From contig JASBTX010000010.1 in the NCBI GenBank assembly GCA_030148225.1, positions 124,001-188,000 on the forward strand: a DNA stretch of 64,000 nucleotides. The letters run 5' to 3'. The notes beneath the pieces were generated by a model. The model worked only from the letters and a program-made list of their open reading frames with translations. It was not told the DNA's origin and did not search any database. Position numbers and translations under genes: made by a program. Below, piece by piece: positions 1 to 9,679 of the stretch. Numbering within the stretch: position 1 is the stretch's first letter; the number at the start of each line of letters is the position of its first letter. Origin of the DNA: Paracoccaceae bacterium. Its GTDB lineage: Bacteria > Pseudomonadota > Alphaproteobacteria > Rhodobacterales > Rhodobacteraceae.

Positions 1-133
1 GGATGTCAGGCCCCGGCAGACCCAGCCGCAGATCATAACCGGCAAGGCTCAGAATACGCCGCACCCGGCGATTGGTCAGAAATCCGCCATTATAGACACA
101 AAGCGGGCTGCGCCGGGCAGGGCCAGTTTCCAT
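1..133 (-). CDS. Capsule polysaccharide synthesis/export protein KpsC-like, partial
   Basis: Only the first 44 codons lie in the window; the gene continues past base 1. The N-terminus contains VYNGGFLTNRRVRRILSLAG, which I recognise from KpsC/LipA-type capsule proteins, cytoplasmic enzymes that build the Kdo linker of lipid-anchored capsule in characterised systems. The ATG at 133 lies 17 bases after the stop of the upstream Wza/KpsD-like gene, and the kpsS-like gene is further upstream, so the three read as one transcription unit. The family call rests on a short N-terminal stretch plus neighbours. Confidence 0.6.
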   Translation of the reverse strand, partial: METGPARRSPLCVYNGGFLTNRRVRRILSLAGYDLRLGLPGPDI

Positions 134-150
134 CGGCCCGCGCTGCCCGG

Positions 151-1281
151 TCAGTTGGTTGACGCCAGGCTCGAAACCGTGTTGGCCGCGCCCAATGTCC
201 CCGTGATCGCATTCAGCGTCTTGGACCATTGCGTGAACGGTGCTTCGGTCACATAGACCGTATCTTCGTCCCGGATGGCGAAATCACGCGCTTCGAACAT
301 GCCGTTCGGCTCGGTCAGGTCCAGCACGTAGACAAAGCGCTGCGTACCCTCCAGATCGGTGCGTCCCAGCACGGAATTGGCGATTTCCTCGGGCTCGTTG
401 CGCATAATGAAGACACCGGTCGGATCAGCAAGCGAGGTGTTCAGCCCGCCGACCTGCGCAATGGCCTCAAGCGCCGACAGATTCTGCGAGTTGAACCCGA
501 TGCGTGTCTGCGATCCGGTTGCACCCAGCGCGGTATAGGACCGCGTGTCCTGTTCGACGACGATCTTGTCGCCGGGACGCAGCGCGATATCCAGCTCGGG
601 ATAGCGATGCAGATCATCAAACCAGATCTTGCCGCGCTTATTGCCCCGTATCACCGTGATCTGGGCGACATTGCCTTCGCCCGCGATCCCGCCGGCCTTG
701 GCCAGCATCGCCGACAATGTTCGCGTCGGACGCTCAATCGGATAGACACCCTGGCCATTGACCGTCCCCACGATGGATACGGTCGCGCCATCACCGGCCA
801 CGCGGCGCACGGTTACCTGCGGATCGGGCGTCTGGGTGTCCAGCTTCTTGGTGATCAGGTCACGCACCTGATTGGGCGTGTTGCCCGAGGCCTTGATCCG
901 CCCGGCATAGGGCACAAAGATAAAGCCCGCGCTGTCTACCTGCACCTCGTCCAGTACAGCAGCACCACCACGCGCCAAAAGACCCTCTTCCACGTTTTCA
1001 TATACCGTCAGGCCCAGCCGGTCGCCGGGCCGGATCGTATCGGAACCGATGATGCCGGAATTCTTGAAGTTTTCGGAAAACCCGAGCGATGGCACCACGC
1101 TGGCGGCCTGATTGACCCGTGAATTTACCGTCACGATAAAGGCATCGCCCTTTTTCAGGACAGATCCCGCGAATATCTCACGCTTGTTCGGTCCGCTGCG
1201 CGGAAGACCACATGATGCGACAAATGCCGCAATAAACACTACACTCAGTATGCGCGTGCGTCTGGAGGCCATGATTTTCAT
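151..1281 (-). CDS. Outer-membrane polysaccharide export lipoprotein (Wza/KpsD-like)
   Basis: The product is about 376 aa and probably forms the outer-membrane channel for capsule or exopolysaccharide. It starts with a hydrophobic signal followed by a lipobox (VASC then G), so it should be processed as a lipoprotein. A Poly_export domain follows (RPGDRLGLTVYENVEEG, then VDSAGFIFVPYAGRIKASG), then two SLBB-like beta-grasp segments (VSIVGTVNGQGVYPIERP and YTALGATGSQTRIGF). I chose the ATG at 1281 because GAGGGG lies about 11 bases before it; an in-frame ATG at 1317 would put unrelated residues before the signal peptide. It lies between the kpsS-like and kpsC-like genes. Confidence 0.88.
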   Translation of the reverse strand: MKIMASRRTRILSVVFIAAFVASCGLPRSGPNKREIFAGSVLKKGDAFIVTVNSRVNQAASVVPSLGFSENFKNSGIIGSDTIRPGDRLGLTVYENVEEGLLARGGAAVLDEVQVDSAGFIFVPYAGRIKASGNTPNQVRDLITKKLDTQTPDPQVTVRRVAGDGATVSIVGTVNGQGVYPIERPTRTLSAMLAKAGGIAGEGNVAQITVIRGNKRGKIWFDDLHRYPELDIALRPGDKIVVEQDTRSYTALGATGSQTRIGFNSQNLSALEAIAQVGGLNTSLADPTGVFIMRNEPEEIANSVLGRTDLEGTQRFVYVLDLTEPNGMFEARDFAIRDEDTVYVTEAPFTQWSKTLNAITGTLGAANTVSSLASTN

Positions 1282-1372
1282 GGTTCTGCCCCTCGCTAAA
1301 ACTCTGCCTCGGTTCATTTTTTTAGCAAAACTATGTCTTTTTTATGGAAAAGGCCAGTTTTCTGTGACCGCC

Positions 1373-2671
1373 TCAGTTGACAAGCTGCAACTGTTGCCGG
1401 GGTGCCGCGTTGCCGTGATGCAGCGCGTCATAGGGGTCTTCTTCGGCAAGGATCAGATCAACAACCTGCCGCAGCAATTGCTGACGACCCTTCTTGGAAT
1501 AGAAACTGCCGGTGATCTGCGAACTTTCCAGCAGATAGTGGCGATAATCCCTGTAGGCGCGGCTGTCGGGGCGCATGGGGCGGGCGAAAAACTCGCTCAG
1601 TGGCTGATCCGAGACGAATTCGCGCTTGGAATAGACCGCATCGCCAAAGGCCTTGACCGGCAGCCCGCGCCACAGCGCCTGCTGGGCCGAGGTCGAGTTC
1701 ACGGTCACGGCGGTACGGGCGTTGTTCATCAGTTTGGCCAGCTTGCCACCGGGCACATAATGCACCCTGTCCGCGACGCCAAAGGATTCTGCGAGGTTTC
1801 GGATATTGCGCCTGAGCGGTGTGCGCCCGTCTTCCAGCGGATGGGCCTTGAACACGAGGTGATGATGGCTGGGCGCGCCCTTGGCAAACCCTTCAATGGT
1901 CAGCGTCAGGAAATCGGTCATGCTGTCAAACGGGCTGTGATTGACGAACGAACTGTCATGCTCAAGTTGCAGCAGCGCCAGATGATAGGGAAAACCGCCA
2001 TTGGTGATGCGCCGCGTCGATCGGCGGCGGCGAATGGCGCGGGGGATGATCCCGATCAGTCGGCGCAGGTACAAGAGGAACTCGCGCGACACCGGCAGAT
2101 CGCGATGCGGGCGAAAACTGCGGTAGCGGCGGTTCATCAGGAAGACCCAGAAATGATAGGCAAGCCCATAGAAAATATGCTGACGCATGTCGCCCCAGCG
2201 TGCGGGTGCATCCGGCAGATCCAGATCAAGGCCTTTCAGATCCGCGCGCATCTGGGCGATGGATTTGGACATGATCTTGGAATTGCCGTTCGCACCGTCG
2301 CGTTCATAAGTGATCCAGTAGGGGCGCAGATATCCTTCTTCAAAGACATGAATGCCCAGCCCCGCCTCGCGCGCGGCCTTGACCGCCTCGGCATGTACGA
2401 AACGGCTGTCACCATACAAAACGATATCGGTAATCGCATGCACGCGCAGCATCCGGCGTATGGTGTCGGGCCATTCCGACTGAACGCCGGTAAAGGGGAT
2501 ATATGTTCTGCGATCTGACCAGAATGCCTGATCGCCGCGGTTGAATCCGATCCGCCAAGTCTACGCGCCCGACGCGATCAGCATTTTGCTCAGCCGATCA
2601 AAAAACGGGCCATGCGGACCCTGCAAAAACAGAAAATTCTGTCCGCCCCCGGTTTTGACGCCCATCACCAT
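1373..2671 (-). pseudogene. kpsS-like capsule gene interrupted by an in-frame TAG
   Basis: Read from the ATG at 2671 (preceded by GGGGAG), the frame gives a KpsS-type start (FLFLQGPHGPFFDRLSKML), reaches TAG at 2563-2561, and continues in the same frame with TWRIGFNRGDQAFWSDRRTY and a full capsule-synthesis domain (VFEEGYLRPYWITYERDGAN, VVNSTSAQQALWRGLPVKAF) to a stop at 1373. Ignoring the TAG gives about 431 codons, a normal KpsS length as I recall the family. The downstream part could still initiate at the ATG at 2452, but that product would lack about 73 N-terminal residues. It could be a recent nonsense mutation, a sequencing error or a polymorphism. Characterised KpsS acts with KpsC on the capsule Kdo linker in the cytoplasm. 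Confidence 0.8.
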
Positions 2672-2872
2672 TACCTGCTCTCCCCGTTCGGGGTTTTCCC
2701 AACACCTACTGATGCAAGGCCAATTTGGCAATAATATGACCCTAGCCGGGTCTTCGGCAGCCACAAACGGGGCGAATTGAAGCAACCTGTGCCCGCCGGG
2801 CAGGCAGCGCTTGTATCGCTTGGAAAACCCAATATGATTTTAGCTGCAACGCAGCAATCCGGGGCCGGCGAC

Positions 2873-5440
2873 ATGAAATTCGAGCTGATCACACCCACGG
2901 CCCCGATCTCGTCCGAGGTTCACGGCGCCCGCGCAAAATGCCTGCAACGGCTGATCCGCCTTGGCCTGCCAGTGCCCAAGACAGTCGCGCTCAGCTTTGA
3001 TACGGTGCGCAGCCTGGCGGCAGGGCGCGATCTTGATCCGACAGCTTTGCTGGCGGAGTTCGGTGAGCTTCCGCTCTTGTCGGCACGTCCCAGCGCCGGG
3101 CTGGCCGACTGGGGCGGGCCCGAGACGGTGCTCAATATCGGCATGAACCCCGATACGGTGAAAAAGCTCGCCCGCCGCGTCGGCAAGAAGGCGGCCGAGG
3201 AATTGTTCGTGCGCTTCCTGCACGCGTTTGCCGTCGACGTGATGCGGCTTGACCCCGAGGCCTTTCCCGACGGACAGACCGCGCAAGAGGCGCTGCAGGC
3301 CTATGAGTTCGAGATGGAAGAGCCTTTCCCCCTTGATCCCGGCACCCAACTGGTCGAGATTTTGCGCTCAATGGCCCGCGGCTGGGAGGGAACGACCGCC
3401 CGCCTGCTGCGCCAGGCACAGGGCGCCCCCGAAGATGCGGGGCTTGGCCTCGTGGTTCAGGATATGGCGCTTGGGCTTGGAAAAGGAGAGAGCGGCGCGG
3501 GCGTGATCCAGTTCGTCAATGCTGCCACCGGTGCCCCGCAGATCACCGGCCGCTACCTGTCACAGGCCCAGGGCCGCGAGGCGCTCGAAACGGAAAACCG
3601 CGCGATTTATCTGACCCGCGATCCCCGCGGCAAGTCGCTCGAGGAGGTGGCACCGGAAATATTCGACAGCCTCGTCAAGGCAGGCGGGACCTGCCGGACG
3701 GGCCTGCGCGAGGAAATGCAGATCGAGTTCACGCTTGAAAACGGCACGGTGCACCTGATCGATGCCGTGCGCGTTCCGCGTGCCACCGCAGCCGGGGTCC
3801 GCATCGCCGTTGCCCTGGCCGAAGATGGCGTCATCGGGCGGGACGAGGCGCTGATGCGGGTCGAACCGCAGGCGATGACTGATCTGCTGCACAGCCATAT
3901 CGATCCCGACGCACCCGCCGATATACTGGCCGAGGGCATACCAGCCAGTCCCGGCGCAGCCACCGGCAAGGTCGTGTTTACCGCCTCCGGTGCTCAGGCG
4001 CTCGCCGCGCAGGGCGAGGCCTGCATCCTCGTGCGCAACGAAACCACGCCCGAGGATATTCGCGGCATGCACGTGGCCCAGGGCGTTCTGACCGAACGCG
4101 GCGGTGCCAACAGCCATGCCGCCGTGATTGCGCGCGGGCTGGGCGTGCCCTGTGTTGTCGGCGCTACCGACCTGTCGGTGCGGATGCGTGAGAAAGAACT
4201 GGTCGACCCGTCCGGCCGCACCATCCGCGAAGGCGACGTGATCACCATCGACGGATCGGCGGGCAGGGTGATCGCGGGCAGTGTGCCGCTGGCCGGCGCA
4301 CAGCTTGATGACAGTTTCGCGACGCTGATGTCCTGGGCCGAGGCGGTGACCGATATCGGGGTGCGCGCCAATGCCGACACTCCGGCCGAGGCCGCGACCG
4401 CCGCACGGTTCGGGGCCGACGGTATCGGCCTCAGCCGGACCGAGCATATGTTTTTCGAGGACCAGCGCCTGACGGCACTGCGCGAGATGATCTTTGCCGA
4501 TGATGATGGCGACCGTCAGGCGGCGCTCACCCGTCTTTTGCCGATGCAGCGCGAGGATTTTCTGGAAATATTCAGCCTGATGCCGGGCAAGCCCGTCTGT
4601 ATCCGCCTCTTTGATCCGCCGCTCCACGAGTTTCTGCCCAAAAGCAAAAACGGCGTGCGCAAACTGGCCGAGGCGATGGATTTGCCAATCAGCCAGGTTA
4701 CCGACAGGGTCGATCAGCTTAGCGAGTTCAACCCGATGCTGGGTCTGCGTGGTGTCCGGCTCGGCGTCACGATCCCCGAAATCTACGAGATGCAGGCCCG
4801 CGCCATTTTCGAGGCGGCGGCGATCCGGCACCGCGACGGCCAGCCCGTCGTGCCCGAGATCATGATCCCGCTTGTCTCGGCCATGCGCGAGGTTGAACTG
4901 GTCCGCGCCCGGATCGAGGCTATGGCCGCCACCGTGCGCGCCGAAACCGGCATCGATATCGACTACCGCCTGGGCGTCATGGTCGAAACACCGCGCGCGG
5001 CGCTGCGGGCGGGTGATATCGCCACTCAGGTCACCTTTATCAGCTACGGTACCAACGACCTGACCCAGATGACATATGGCCTGTCGCGTGATGACGCGGG
5101 CAAGTTCATGCGCGACTATGTCCAAAAGCAGGTCTTCGTCGAGGATCCGTTTCACCGGCTCGATACCGAGGGCGTGGGCGAGCTTCTGACGCTGGGTTCC
5201 GAACGCGCCCGCGCCGCGCATCCCGATATCGTGCTCTCGATCTGTGGTGAGCATGGGGGCAATGCCGAATCGATTGCCTTCTGCAGGGCCACGGGAATCG
5301 ACTATGTTTCCTGCTCTCCGTACCGCGTTCCGGTCGCCAGACTGGCCGCTGCGCAGCTTGCGCTGTCCGAACAGGTCAGCCCCAAGCGCAGGACGCTATC
5401 GCACTGGATTAAAACGCGAATTGCTCGCAAATCAGGTTAG
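2873..5440 (+). CDS. PEP-utilising enzyme, pyruvate phosphate dikinase paralogue
   Basis: About 855 aa with PPDK architecture: N-terminal ATP-grasp-like region, swivelling phosphohistidine domain and C-terminal PEP/pyruvate barrel. The phosphohistidine loop is intact (ERGGANSHAAVIARGLG), as are the barrel motifs YGTNDLTQMTYGLSRDD and SICGEHGG with its catalytic Cys. The nucleotide-binding half is divergent: where classical PPDK has SMPGMMDT this protein has ADWGGPET, and the GGKG lysine position is Arg (HGARAKCLQ). Length and catalytic spacing match true PPDK. Starts at TTG 2777 and ATG 2834 are also open; I prefer 2873 because the protein looks family-like from there. It is a stand-alone plus-strand gene divergent from the capsule genes. 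Confidence 0.75.
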   Translation: MKFELITPTAPISSEVHGARAKCLQRLIRLGLPVPKTVALSFDTVRSLAAGRDLDPTALLAEFGELPLLSARPSAGLADWGGPETVLNIGMNPDTVKKLARRVGKKAAEELFVRFLHAFAVDVMRLDPEAFPDGQTAQEALQAYEFEMEEPFPLDPGTQLVEILRSMARGWEGTTARLLRQAQGAPEDAGLGLVVQDMALGLGKGESGAGVIQFVNAATGAPQITGRYLSQAQGREALETENRAIYLTRDPRGKSLEEVAPEIFDSLVKAGGTCRTGLREEMQIEFTLENGTVHLIDAVRVPRATAAGVRIAVALAEDGVIGRDEALMRVEPQAMTDLLHSHIDPDAPADILAEGIPASPGAATGKVVFTASGAQALAAQGEACILVRNETTPEDIRGMHVAQGVLTERGGANSHAAVIARGLGVPCVVGATDLSVRMREKELVDPSGRTIREGDVITIDGSAGRVIAGSVPLAGAQLDDSFATLMSWAEAVTDIGVRANADTPAEAATAARFGADGIGLSRTEHMFFEDQRLTALREMIFADDDGDRQAALTRLLPMQREDFLEIFSLMPGKPVCIRLFDPPLHEFLPKSKNGVRKLAEAMDLPISQVTDRVDQLSEFNPMLGLRGVRLGVTIPEIYEMQARAIFEAAAIRHRDGQPVVPEIMIPLVSAMREVELVRARIEAMAATVRAETGIDIDYRLGVMVETPRAALRAGDIATQVTFISYGTNDLTQMTYGLSRDDAGKFMRDYVQKQVFVEDPFHRLDTEGVGELLTLGSERARAAHPDIVLSICGEHGGNAESIAFCRATGIDYVSCSPYRVPVARLAAAQLALSEQVSPKRRTLSHWIKTRIARKSG

Positions 5441-5553
5441 CTGCAAGGCTCAAGACTCTGATCTAATAGGCAATTCCGAATCCACTCACAGCTGTGGATT
5501 TTGCCGGGGTCTGGACGAAACCGCAGAAATTTCATAATTGAGGCACGTTTTTC

Positions 5554-5568
5554 TGACCTTATGGGTCA
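5554..5568. promoter_or_regulatory. Inverted repeat upstream of the wall hydrolase gene
   Basis: TGACC, five bases, then GGTCA form a perfect dyad about 45 bases before the start at 5613, next to an AT-rich stretch. It could be an operator or part of the promoter. I know no regulator for it. Confidence 0.3.
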
Positions 5569-5612
5569 AAATTAACCTGTCCTAACGGGACAAATTCGAG
5601 CAGGATTTGGGC

Positions 5613-6266
5613 ATGTCGCGTCTGACAATGGCATTAATCGCAGCCTTGCTGTGGGTCGTCCCCACGGTAGCGGCACTCGCGCAGAACGCGGTGCCGATCG
5701 AGGCGCAGCTGTCCTCGCTCCTTGTGCAGGAAAAGCAGATTCTGAACAGCGTTGGCGTCAAGCGGCTCAGCCTGATCGCCAAACCCTATGCCGGGCCCGA
5801 GCGGCTCAAGTGGCGTCGTTCACCCAAAATCGAATACACCACAGCATTCATTAACAGCCAGCCGCGCGCAACCGGTGGCTCTGATCTGCGCTGCCTCGCC
5901 GAGGCGCTTTATTTCGAAGCGCGGGGCGAAACGATCAAGGGTCAGTTTGCCGTGGCCGAAGTGATCTTGAACCGGGTCGACAGCGCAGAATATCCCAACA
6001 CGGTCTGCGCCGTGATCAACCAGGGCACGGGCAGGAAATTCGCCTGCCAGTTTACCTATACATGCGATGGCAGGCCGGACCGGATAACGGACAAATCCGC
6101 CTATGAACGTGTGGCCAAGGTGGCACGGATTTCACTTGATGGTGCACCGCGCGAACTGACACGGGGCGCGCTCTTCTATCACACCACCGCCGTCAATCCC
6201 AGCTGGGCGCGCAAGTTCAAGCGCACGGCGCGCTATGGTGTCCACCTCTTTTACCGCAAGTCCTGA
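5613..6266 (+). CDS. SleB-type cell wall hydrolase (Hydrolase_2 domain), exported
   Basis: 217 aa with an N-terminal signal peptide ([20 protein letters not shown], then ALAQ cleavage region). The C-terminal half is a Hydrolase_2/SleB domain: [20 protein letters not shown] with the family's catalytic Glu region, then [20 protein letters not shown] and [10 protein letters not shown]. The family cleaves peptidoglycan glycan strands as a muramidase or lytic transglycosylase, so it should act in the periplasm. The ATG at 5613 has GAGCAGGA upstream and gives a clean signal peptide. It is monocistronic, with 172 bases between it and the PPDK paralogue. Confidence 0.87.
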   Translation: MSRLTMALIAALLWVVPTVAALAQNAVPIEAQLSSLLVQEKQILNSVGVKRLSLIAKPYAGPERLKWRRSPKIEYTTAFINSQPRATGGSDLRCLAEALYFEARGETIKGQFAVAEVILNRVDSAEYPNTVCAVINQGTGRKFACQFTYTCDGRPDRITDKSAYERVAKVARISLDGAPRELTRGALFYHTTAVNPSWARKFKRTARYGVHLFYRKS

Positions 6267-6362
6267 ACCGTCGGAACGGCGTGATTGCGCATCGACTCCG
6301 CGTCGCTGCTCGCGTATCTGGCCATGCGGATGCACGGGCATTCCTGAAACCATGACCTGCCG

Positions 6363-7304
6363 ATGACCGACGACACTGACACCACGATTGCCGACCCCCA
6401 CGCAGACAGTCGGGAAAGGCCGCGTGACCGGATCATGCTTGGCGATCACGTGGTCACGGTCGAGATCGGGGCCTTTCAGGCCGAGCGCGGCACAACCCAG
6501 CGCATCCGGTTCAACGTGGTGGTCGAGATATGCGACGCGCCGGGTGCGGCGGATGACGATGTCGATGGCGTGATGTCATATGACACCATTACCGAAGCGA
6601 TCAACGCAGAGCTTGGCGCGCGGCGTTTTGATCTGCTCGAGACGCTGGCCGAGAATGTTGCTGGCCGGATCCTCGCCGATCCCATGGCTGCCCGCGTCCA
6701 TATCCGCATCGAAAAGCTGGATCGCGGACCCTTTACCCTGGGAGTGGAGATCGTGCGCGATGCGGCAGAGAGGCGGGCACCGGCAACCCCAATCCCATCG
6801 CCGACAGTCGCCTATCTCTCGGATGCGGCGCTGGCGCTGGATGATCTGGATACGCTTTTGGACAGGCTCGCACCACCGGACGCGGCGCTGGTGATCTGTG
6901 TCGGTCCCGCTCCGTTGGCTCTAGGCGTCACCCCGGCACCGTCGGTGCGCCAACGAATCGACCTCCTTGCGATCGAACAGCAGGCATGGTTGCTGGCCGG
7001 GCGCGATGCGCGCCTTGATGTGGTCACTACCCGGACCGAGGTCGAATGGTCGCTCCACAATGCCCGGACGATCATATGGTCACCTATCAGGCTCGTGCTC
7101 GACAATGCCGGTCAGGCCGATCCCCCGCCGGACGATCCGGTGGCGCTGTCGGAATGGTTTGCCCGGCACTACGGCGCGCGCGCATTGTTTCTGATCGGTG
7201 CCAGGCTGCCATCGCAGACGGGCGTGCCCACCCACTCGATCTCACCGGATAACTGGCGGCGCGATGTGCTGACCGACCGTCATTCAGACAGAACCGGGGG
7301 CTAA
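6363..7304 (+). CDS. folB: Dihydroneopterin aldolase-family protein with long C-terminal extension
   Basis: 313 aa. Residues about 20-135 are a FolB-type tunnelling-fold domain (RIMLGDHVVTVEIGAFQAER, GVMSYDTITEAINAEL, FDLLETLAENVAGRILADP), which in the folate pathway converts dihydroneopterin to 6-hydroxymethyl-dihydropterin and glycolaldehyde. Stand-alone FolB is about 120 aa; here another 175 residues follow with alternating strand/helix character (ALVICVGPAPLALG, ARTIIWSPIRLVLDNAG) that I cannot assign. I see no HPPK signature in it. The TAA at 7302-7304 is one base before the folP ATG, so the two are co-translated. Confidence 0.8.
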   Translation: MTDDTDTTIADPHADSRERPRDRIMLGDHVVTVEIGAFQAERGTTQRIRFNVVVEICDAPGAADDDVDGVMSYDTITEAINAELGARRFDLLETLAENVAGRILADPMAARVHIRIEKLDRGPFTLGVEIVRDAAERRAPATPIPSPTVAYLSDAALALDDLDTLLDRLAPPDAALVICVGPAPLALGVTPAPSVRQRIDLLAIEQQAWLLAGRDARLDVVTTRTEVEWSLHNARTIIWSPIRLVLDNAGQADPPPDDPVALSEWFARHYGARALFLIGARLPSQTGVPTHSISPDNWRRDVLTDRHSDRTGG

Positions 7305-7305
7305 G

Positions 7306-8316
7306 ATGCCAGCCTATTACCGCGCCATTCCGCTCAATGATCCTGCCGCAAACGACTATCCGCGTATTGCTGGTGGCTGGGTCCCCTTTCGCGATGTCGA
7401 GGTGTTAGAGCGGGACCGCCCTGCAAAAATCGTTCCGTGGCGCGAAATCCCGGCGGATATGCTGGCCCGCATCACGGCCCCCCGCGCCGATATTGCCGGG
7501 CTGACCATGTCGGCTCCGCGTCTGATGGGCATCGTCAACACGACGCCCGACAGCTTTTCCGACGGGGGGCGTCATTTCGCGGCGGATGATGCCGTCGCAT
7601 CGGCGCTCAGCATGGTATCCGCAGGGGCCGATATCCTTGATATCGGCGGAGAGAGCACACGCCCCGGTGCCGATTTCGTTCCCGCCGCCGAGGAAATCCG
7701 CCGTACCCGCCCGGTGATTGCCGCCATCCGGGAACGTGATCCCGCCACGCCAATATCCATCGATACGCGCAAGGCCGACGTGGCCCGCGCCGCGCTGGAT
7801 GCCGGTGCAACCATGCTCAATGACGTCTCGGCGCTGGGCTATGATTCCGCTATGGGCGATCTGGCCGCAAATTCTGCTGCGCCGATCTGCCTGATGCACG
7901 CGCTTGCCGATCCCAAGACAATGCAGAACAGACCCGAATATGATGATGTTCTGCTCGATATCTATGACTATCTCTCGGGTCGTATCGACATGGCCCTCGC
8001 TGCCGGTATCAGGCGCGATCAGGTGGTCGTTGATCCGGGCATCGGCTTTGGCAAGACGCTGGAACACAACCTCGCGCTTTTGCGGCGGCTCAGCCTGTTT
8101 CACAGCCTCGGTTGCCCGGTTCTGCTGGGCACGTCGCGCAAGCGTTTCATCGGCACGCTCAGCGGTGTCGAACAGGCTGAGCGGCGTTTCGCCGGTTCTG
8201 TTACAACCGCGCTGCATGGGCTGGCGCACGGGGTTCAGATCATCCGCGTTCATGATATAGCAGAAACGAAACAGGCGCTCTGTGTGTGGAACGCCCTGTC
8301 CGGAAACGTGGAATAA
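7306..8316 (+). CDS. folP: Dihydropteroate synthase
   Basis: 336 aa. The hallmark MGIVNTTPDSFSDGG is at about residues 74-88, followed by DILDIGGESTRPGA, PISIDTRKADVARAALDAGA and the C-terminal LGTSRKRFIG with the substrate-binding Ser-Arg-Lys. It condenses 6-hydroxymethyl-dihydropterin pyrophosphate with p-aminobenzoate in folate synthesis. The first 65-70 residues (PAYYRAIPLNDPAANDYPRI...) precede the normal start of the TIM barrel and are an extension. It follows folB directly and glmM starts 9 bases after it, so folB-folP-glmM form an operon. Confidence 0.95.
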   Translation: MPAYYRAIPLNDPAANDYPRIAGGWVPFRDVEVLERDRPAKIVPWREIPADMLARITAPRADIAGLTMSAPRLMGIVNTTPDSFSDGGRHFAADDAVASALSMVSAGADILDIGGESTRPGADFVPAAEEIRRTRPVIAAIRERDPATPISIDTRKADVARAALDAGATMLNDVSALGYDSAMGDLAANSAAPICLMHALADPKTMQNRPEYDDVLLDIYDYLSGRIDMALAAGIRRDQVVVDPGIGFGKTLEHNLALLRRLSLFHSLGCPVLLGTSRKRFIGTLSGVEQAERRFAGSVTTALHGLAHGVQIIRVHDIAETKQALCVWNALSGNVE

Positions 8317-8325
8317 ATAACCGCA

Positions 8326-9669
8326 ATGACAAAGAAATTTTTTGGGACAGACGGTGTGCGCGGCCGAGCCAATGTCGCACCGATGACGGCAGATATGGCG
8401 CTCAGGATCGGGGCGGCTGCCGGGCGGTTTTTCCGCCGCGATCAATCCGCCGCCCACCGCGTCGTGATCGGCAAGGATACGCGTCTGTCGGGCTATATGT
8501 TCGAAAACGCCCTGACCGCCGGTCTGACCTCGACAGGCATGAACGTGCTGCTGCTGGGGCCTGTGCCAACGCCAGCGGTGGGGCTATTGACCCATTCGAT
8601 GCGCGCCGATGTCGGCGTTATGATCTCGGCCTCGCATAATCCGCATCACGACAACGGAATCAAGTTCTTTGGCCCAGACGGCTACAAGCTTTCGGATGAG
8701 GCCGAACACCAGATCGAGGCGCTCCTGGAGGATGAGATCGAACCGGCCCAGGCCGAAAATATCGGCCGTGCCAAACGGATCGATGATGGCCGTTTCCGGT
8801 ATATGGAGCGGGTGAAATCCACCTTTCCGCTGACCCATCGCCTTGACGGGCTCAAGGTTGTGGTCGATTGCGCCAATGGCGCGGCCTACCGCACCGCGCC
8901 CGAGGTTCTGTGGGAACTGGGCGCCGAAGTGGTGAATGTCGGCGTCAGCCCCAACGGGTTCAATATCAATGACGGATGCGGGTCGACGGCGCCCCAGCTT
9001 GCGGCGGAAATGGTGCGCAAGCACGGGGCCGATATGGGCATCTGTCTGGACGGCGATGCGGACCGGGTGATGATCATCGACGAGGCCGGCAATGTCGCCG
9101 ATGGCGACCAGATCATGGCGCTGATCGCCAAGCGCTGGGCCGATGAAGGCCGGCTCAAGGGGCATGCGCTGGTGGCGACGGTCATGTCCAATCTGGGGCT
9201 CGAACGTCATCTTCAGGAACATTCCATCGCCATGCACCGCACCGATGTCGGCGACCGCTACGTGGTCGAGGCGATGCGCCAGAAAGGTTTCAATCTGGGC
9301 GGAGAGCAATCGGGCCATATCGTGATGACCGATTATGCCACCACGGGCGACGGTCTGGTGGCAGGCCTTCAGTTCCTTGCCGAAATGGTCCGCTCGGGCC
9401 AGCCCGCCAGCCATCTGGTTCAGCAGTTCGAACCCTGCCCGCAGCTTCTGAAAAACGTCGCTTTTCAAAAGGGCAACGCTCCACTGGACGCGATCACCGT
9501 CCGGCAGGCCATTGCCGAGGGCGAGGCGCGTCTTGAGGGTAAAGGGCGGCTCCTGATCCGCAAATCCGGGACAGAACCGCTGATCCGTGTCATGGCCGAA
9601 TGCGAGGATGAGTTGCTGCTCAACACCGTCGTCGACGACATCGCCAGCGCCGTTCAGGCCGTCGCCTGA
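8326..9669 (+). CDS. glmM: Phosphoglucosamine mutase
   Basis: 447 aa, normal for the family. It begins [19 protein letters not shown] and has the phosphoserine loop [12 protein letters not shown] (active Ser about 103), the metal-binding LDGDADR loop, the sugar-binding GGEQSGHI and the phosphate-binding [12 protein letters not shown]. It interconverts glucosamine-6-P and glucosamine-1-P on the way to UDP-GlcNAc for peptidoglycan and lipopolysaccharide. It is the last gene of the folB-folP-glmM unit, a folP-glmM linkage found in many bacteria, and ends facing the EamA transporter gene. Confidence 0.97.
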   Translation: MTKKFFGTDGVRGRANVAPMTADMALRIGAAAGRFFRRDQSAAHRVVIGKDTRLSGYMFENALTAGLTSTGMNVLLLGPVPTPAVGLLTHSMRADVGVMISASHNPHHDNGIKFFGPDGYKLSDEAEHQIEALLEDEIEPAQAENIGRAKRIDDGRFRYMERVKSTFPLTHRLDGLKVVVDCANGAAYRTAPEVLWELGAEVVNVGVSPNGFNINDGCGSTAPQLAAEMVRKHGADMGICLDGDADRVMIIDEAGNVADGDQIMALIAKRWADEGRLKGHALVATVMSNLGLERHLQEHSIAMHRTDVGDRYVVEAMRQKGFNLGGEQSGHIVMTDYATTGDGLVAGLQFLAEMVRSGQPASHLVQQFEPCPQLLKNVAFQKGNAPLDAITVRQAIAEGEARLEGKGRLLIRKSGTEPLIRVMAECEDELLLNTVVDDIASAVQAVA

Positions 9670-9679
9670 GGGCACGACC

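Noticed and set aside
3560-5254. Long open frame antisense to the PPDK paralogue
   Set aside because: Its translation is rich in His, Gly and Asp with no recognisable motif, the usual mirror of a GC-rich coding gene. The plus-strand frame has full catalytic motifs.
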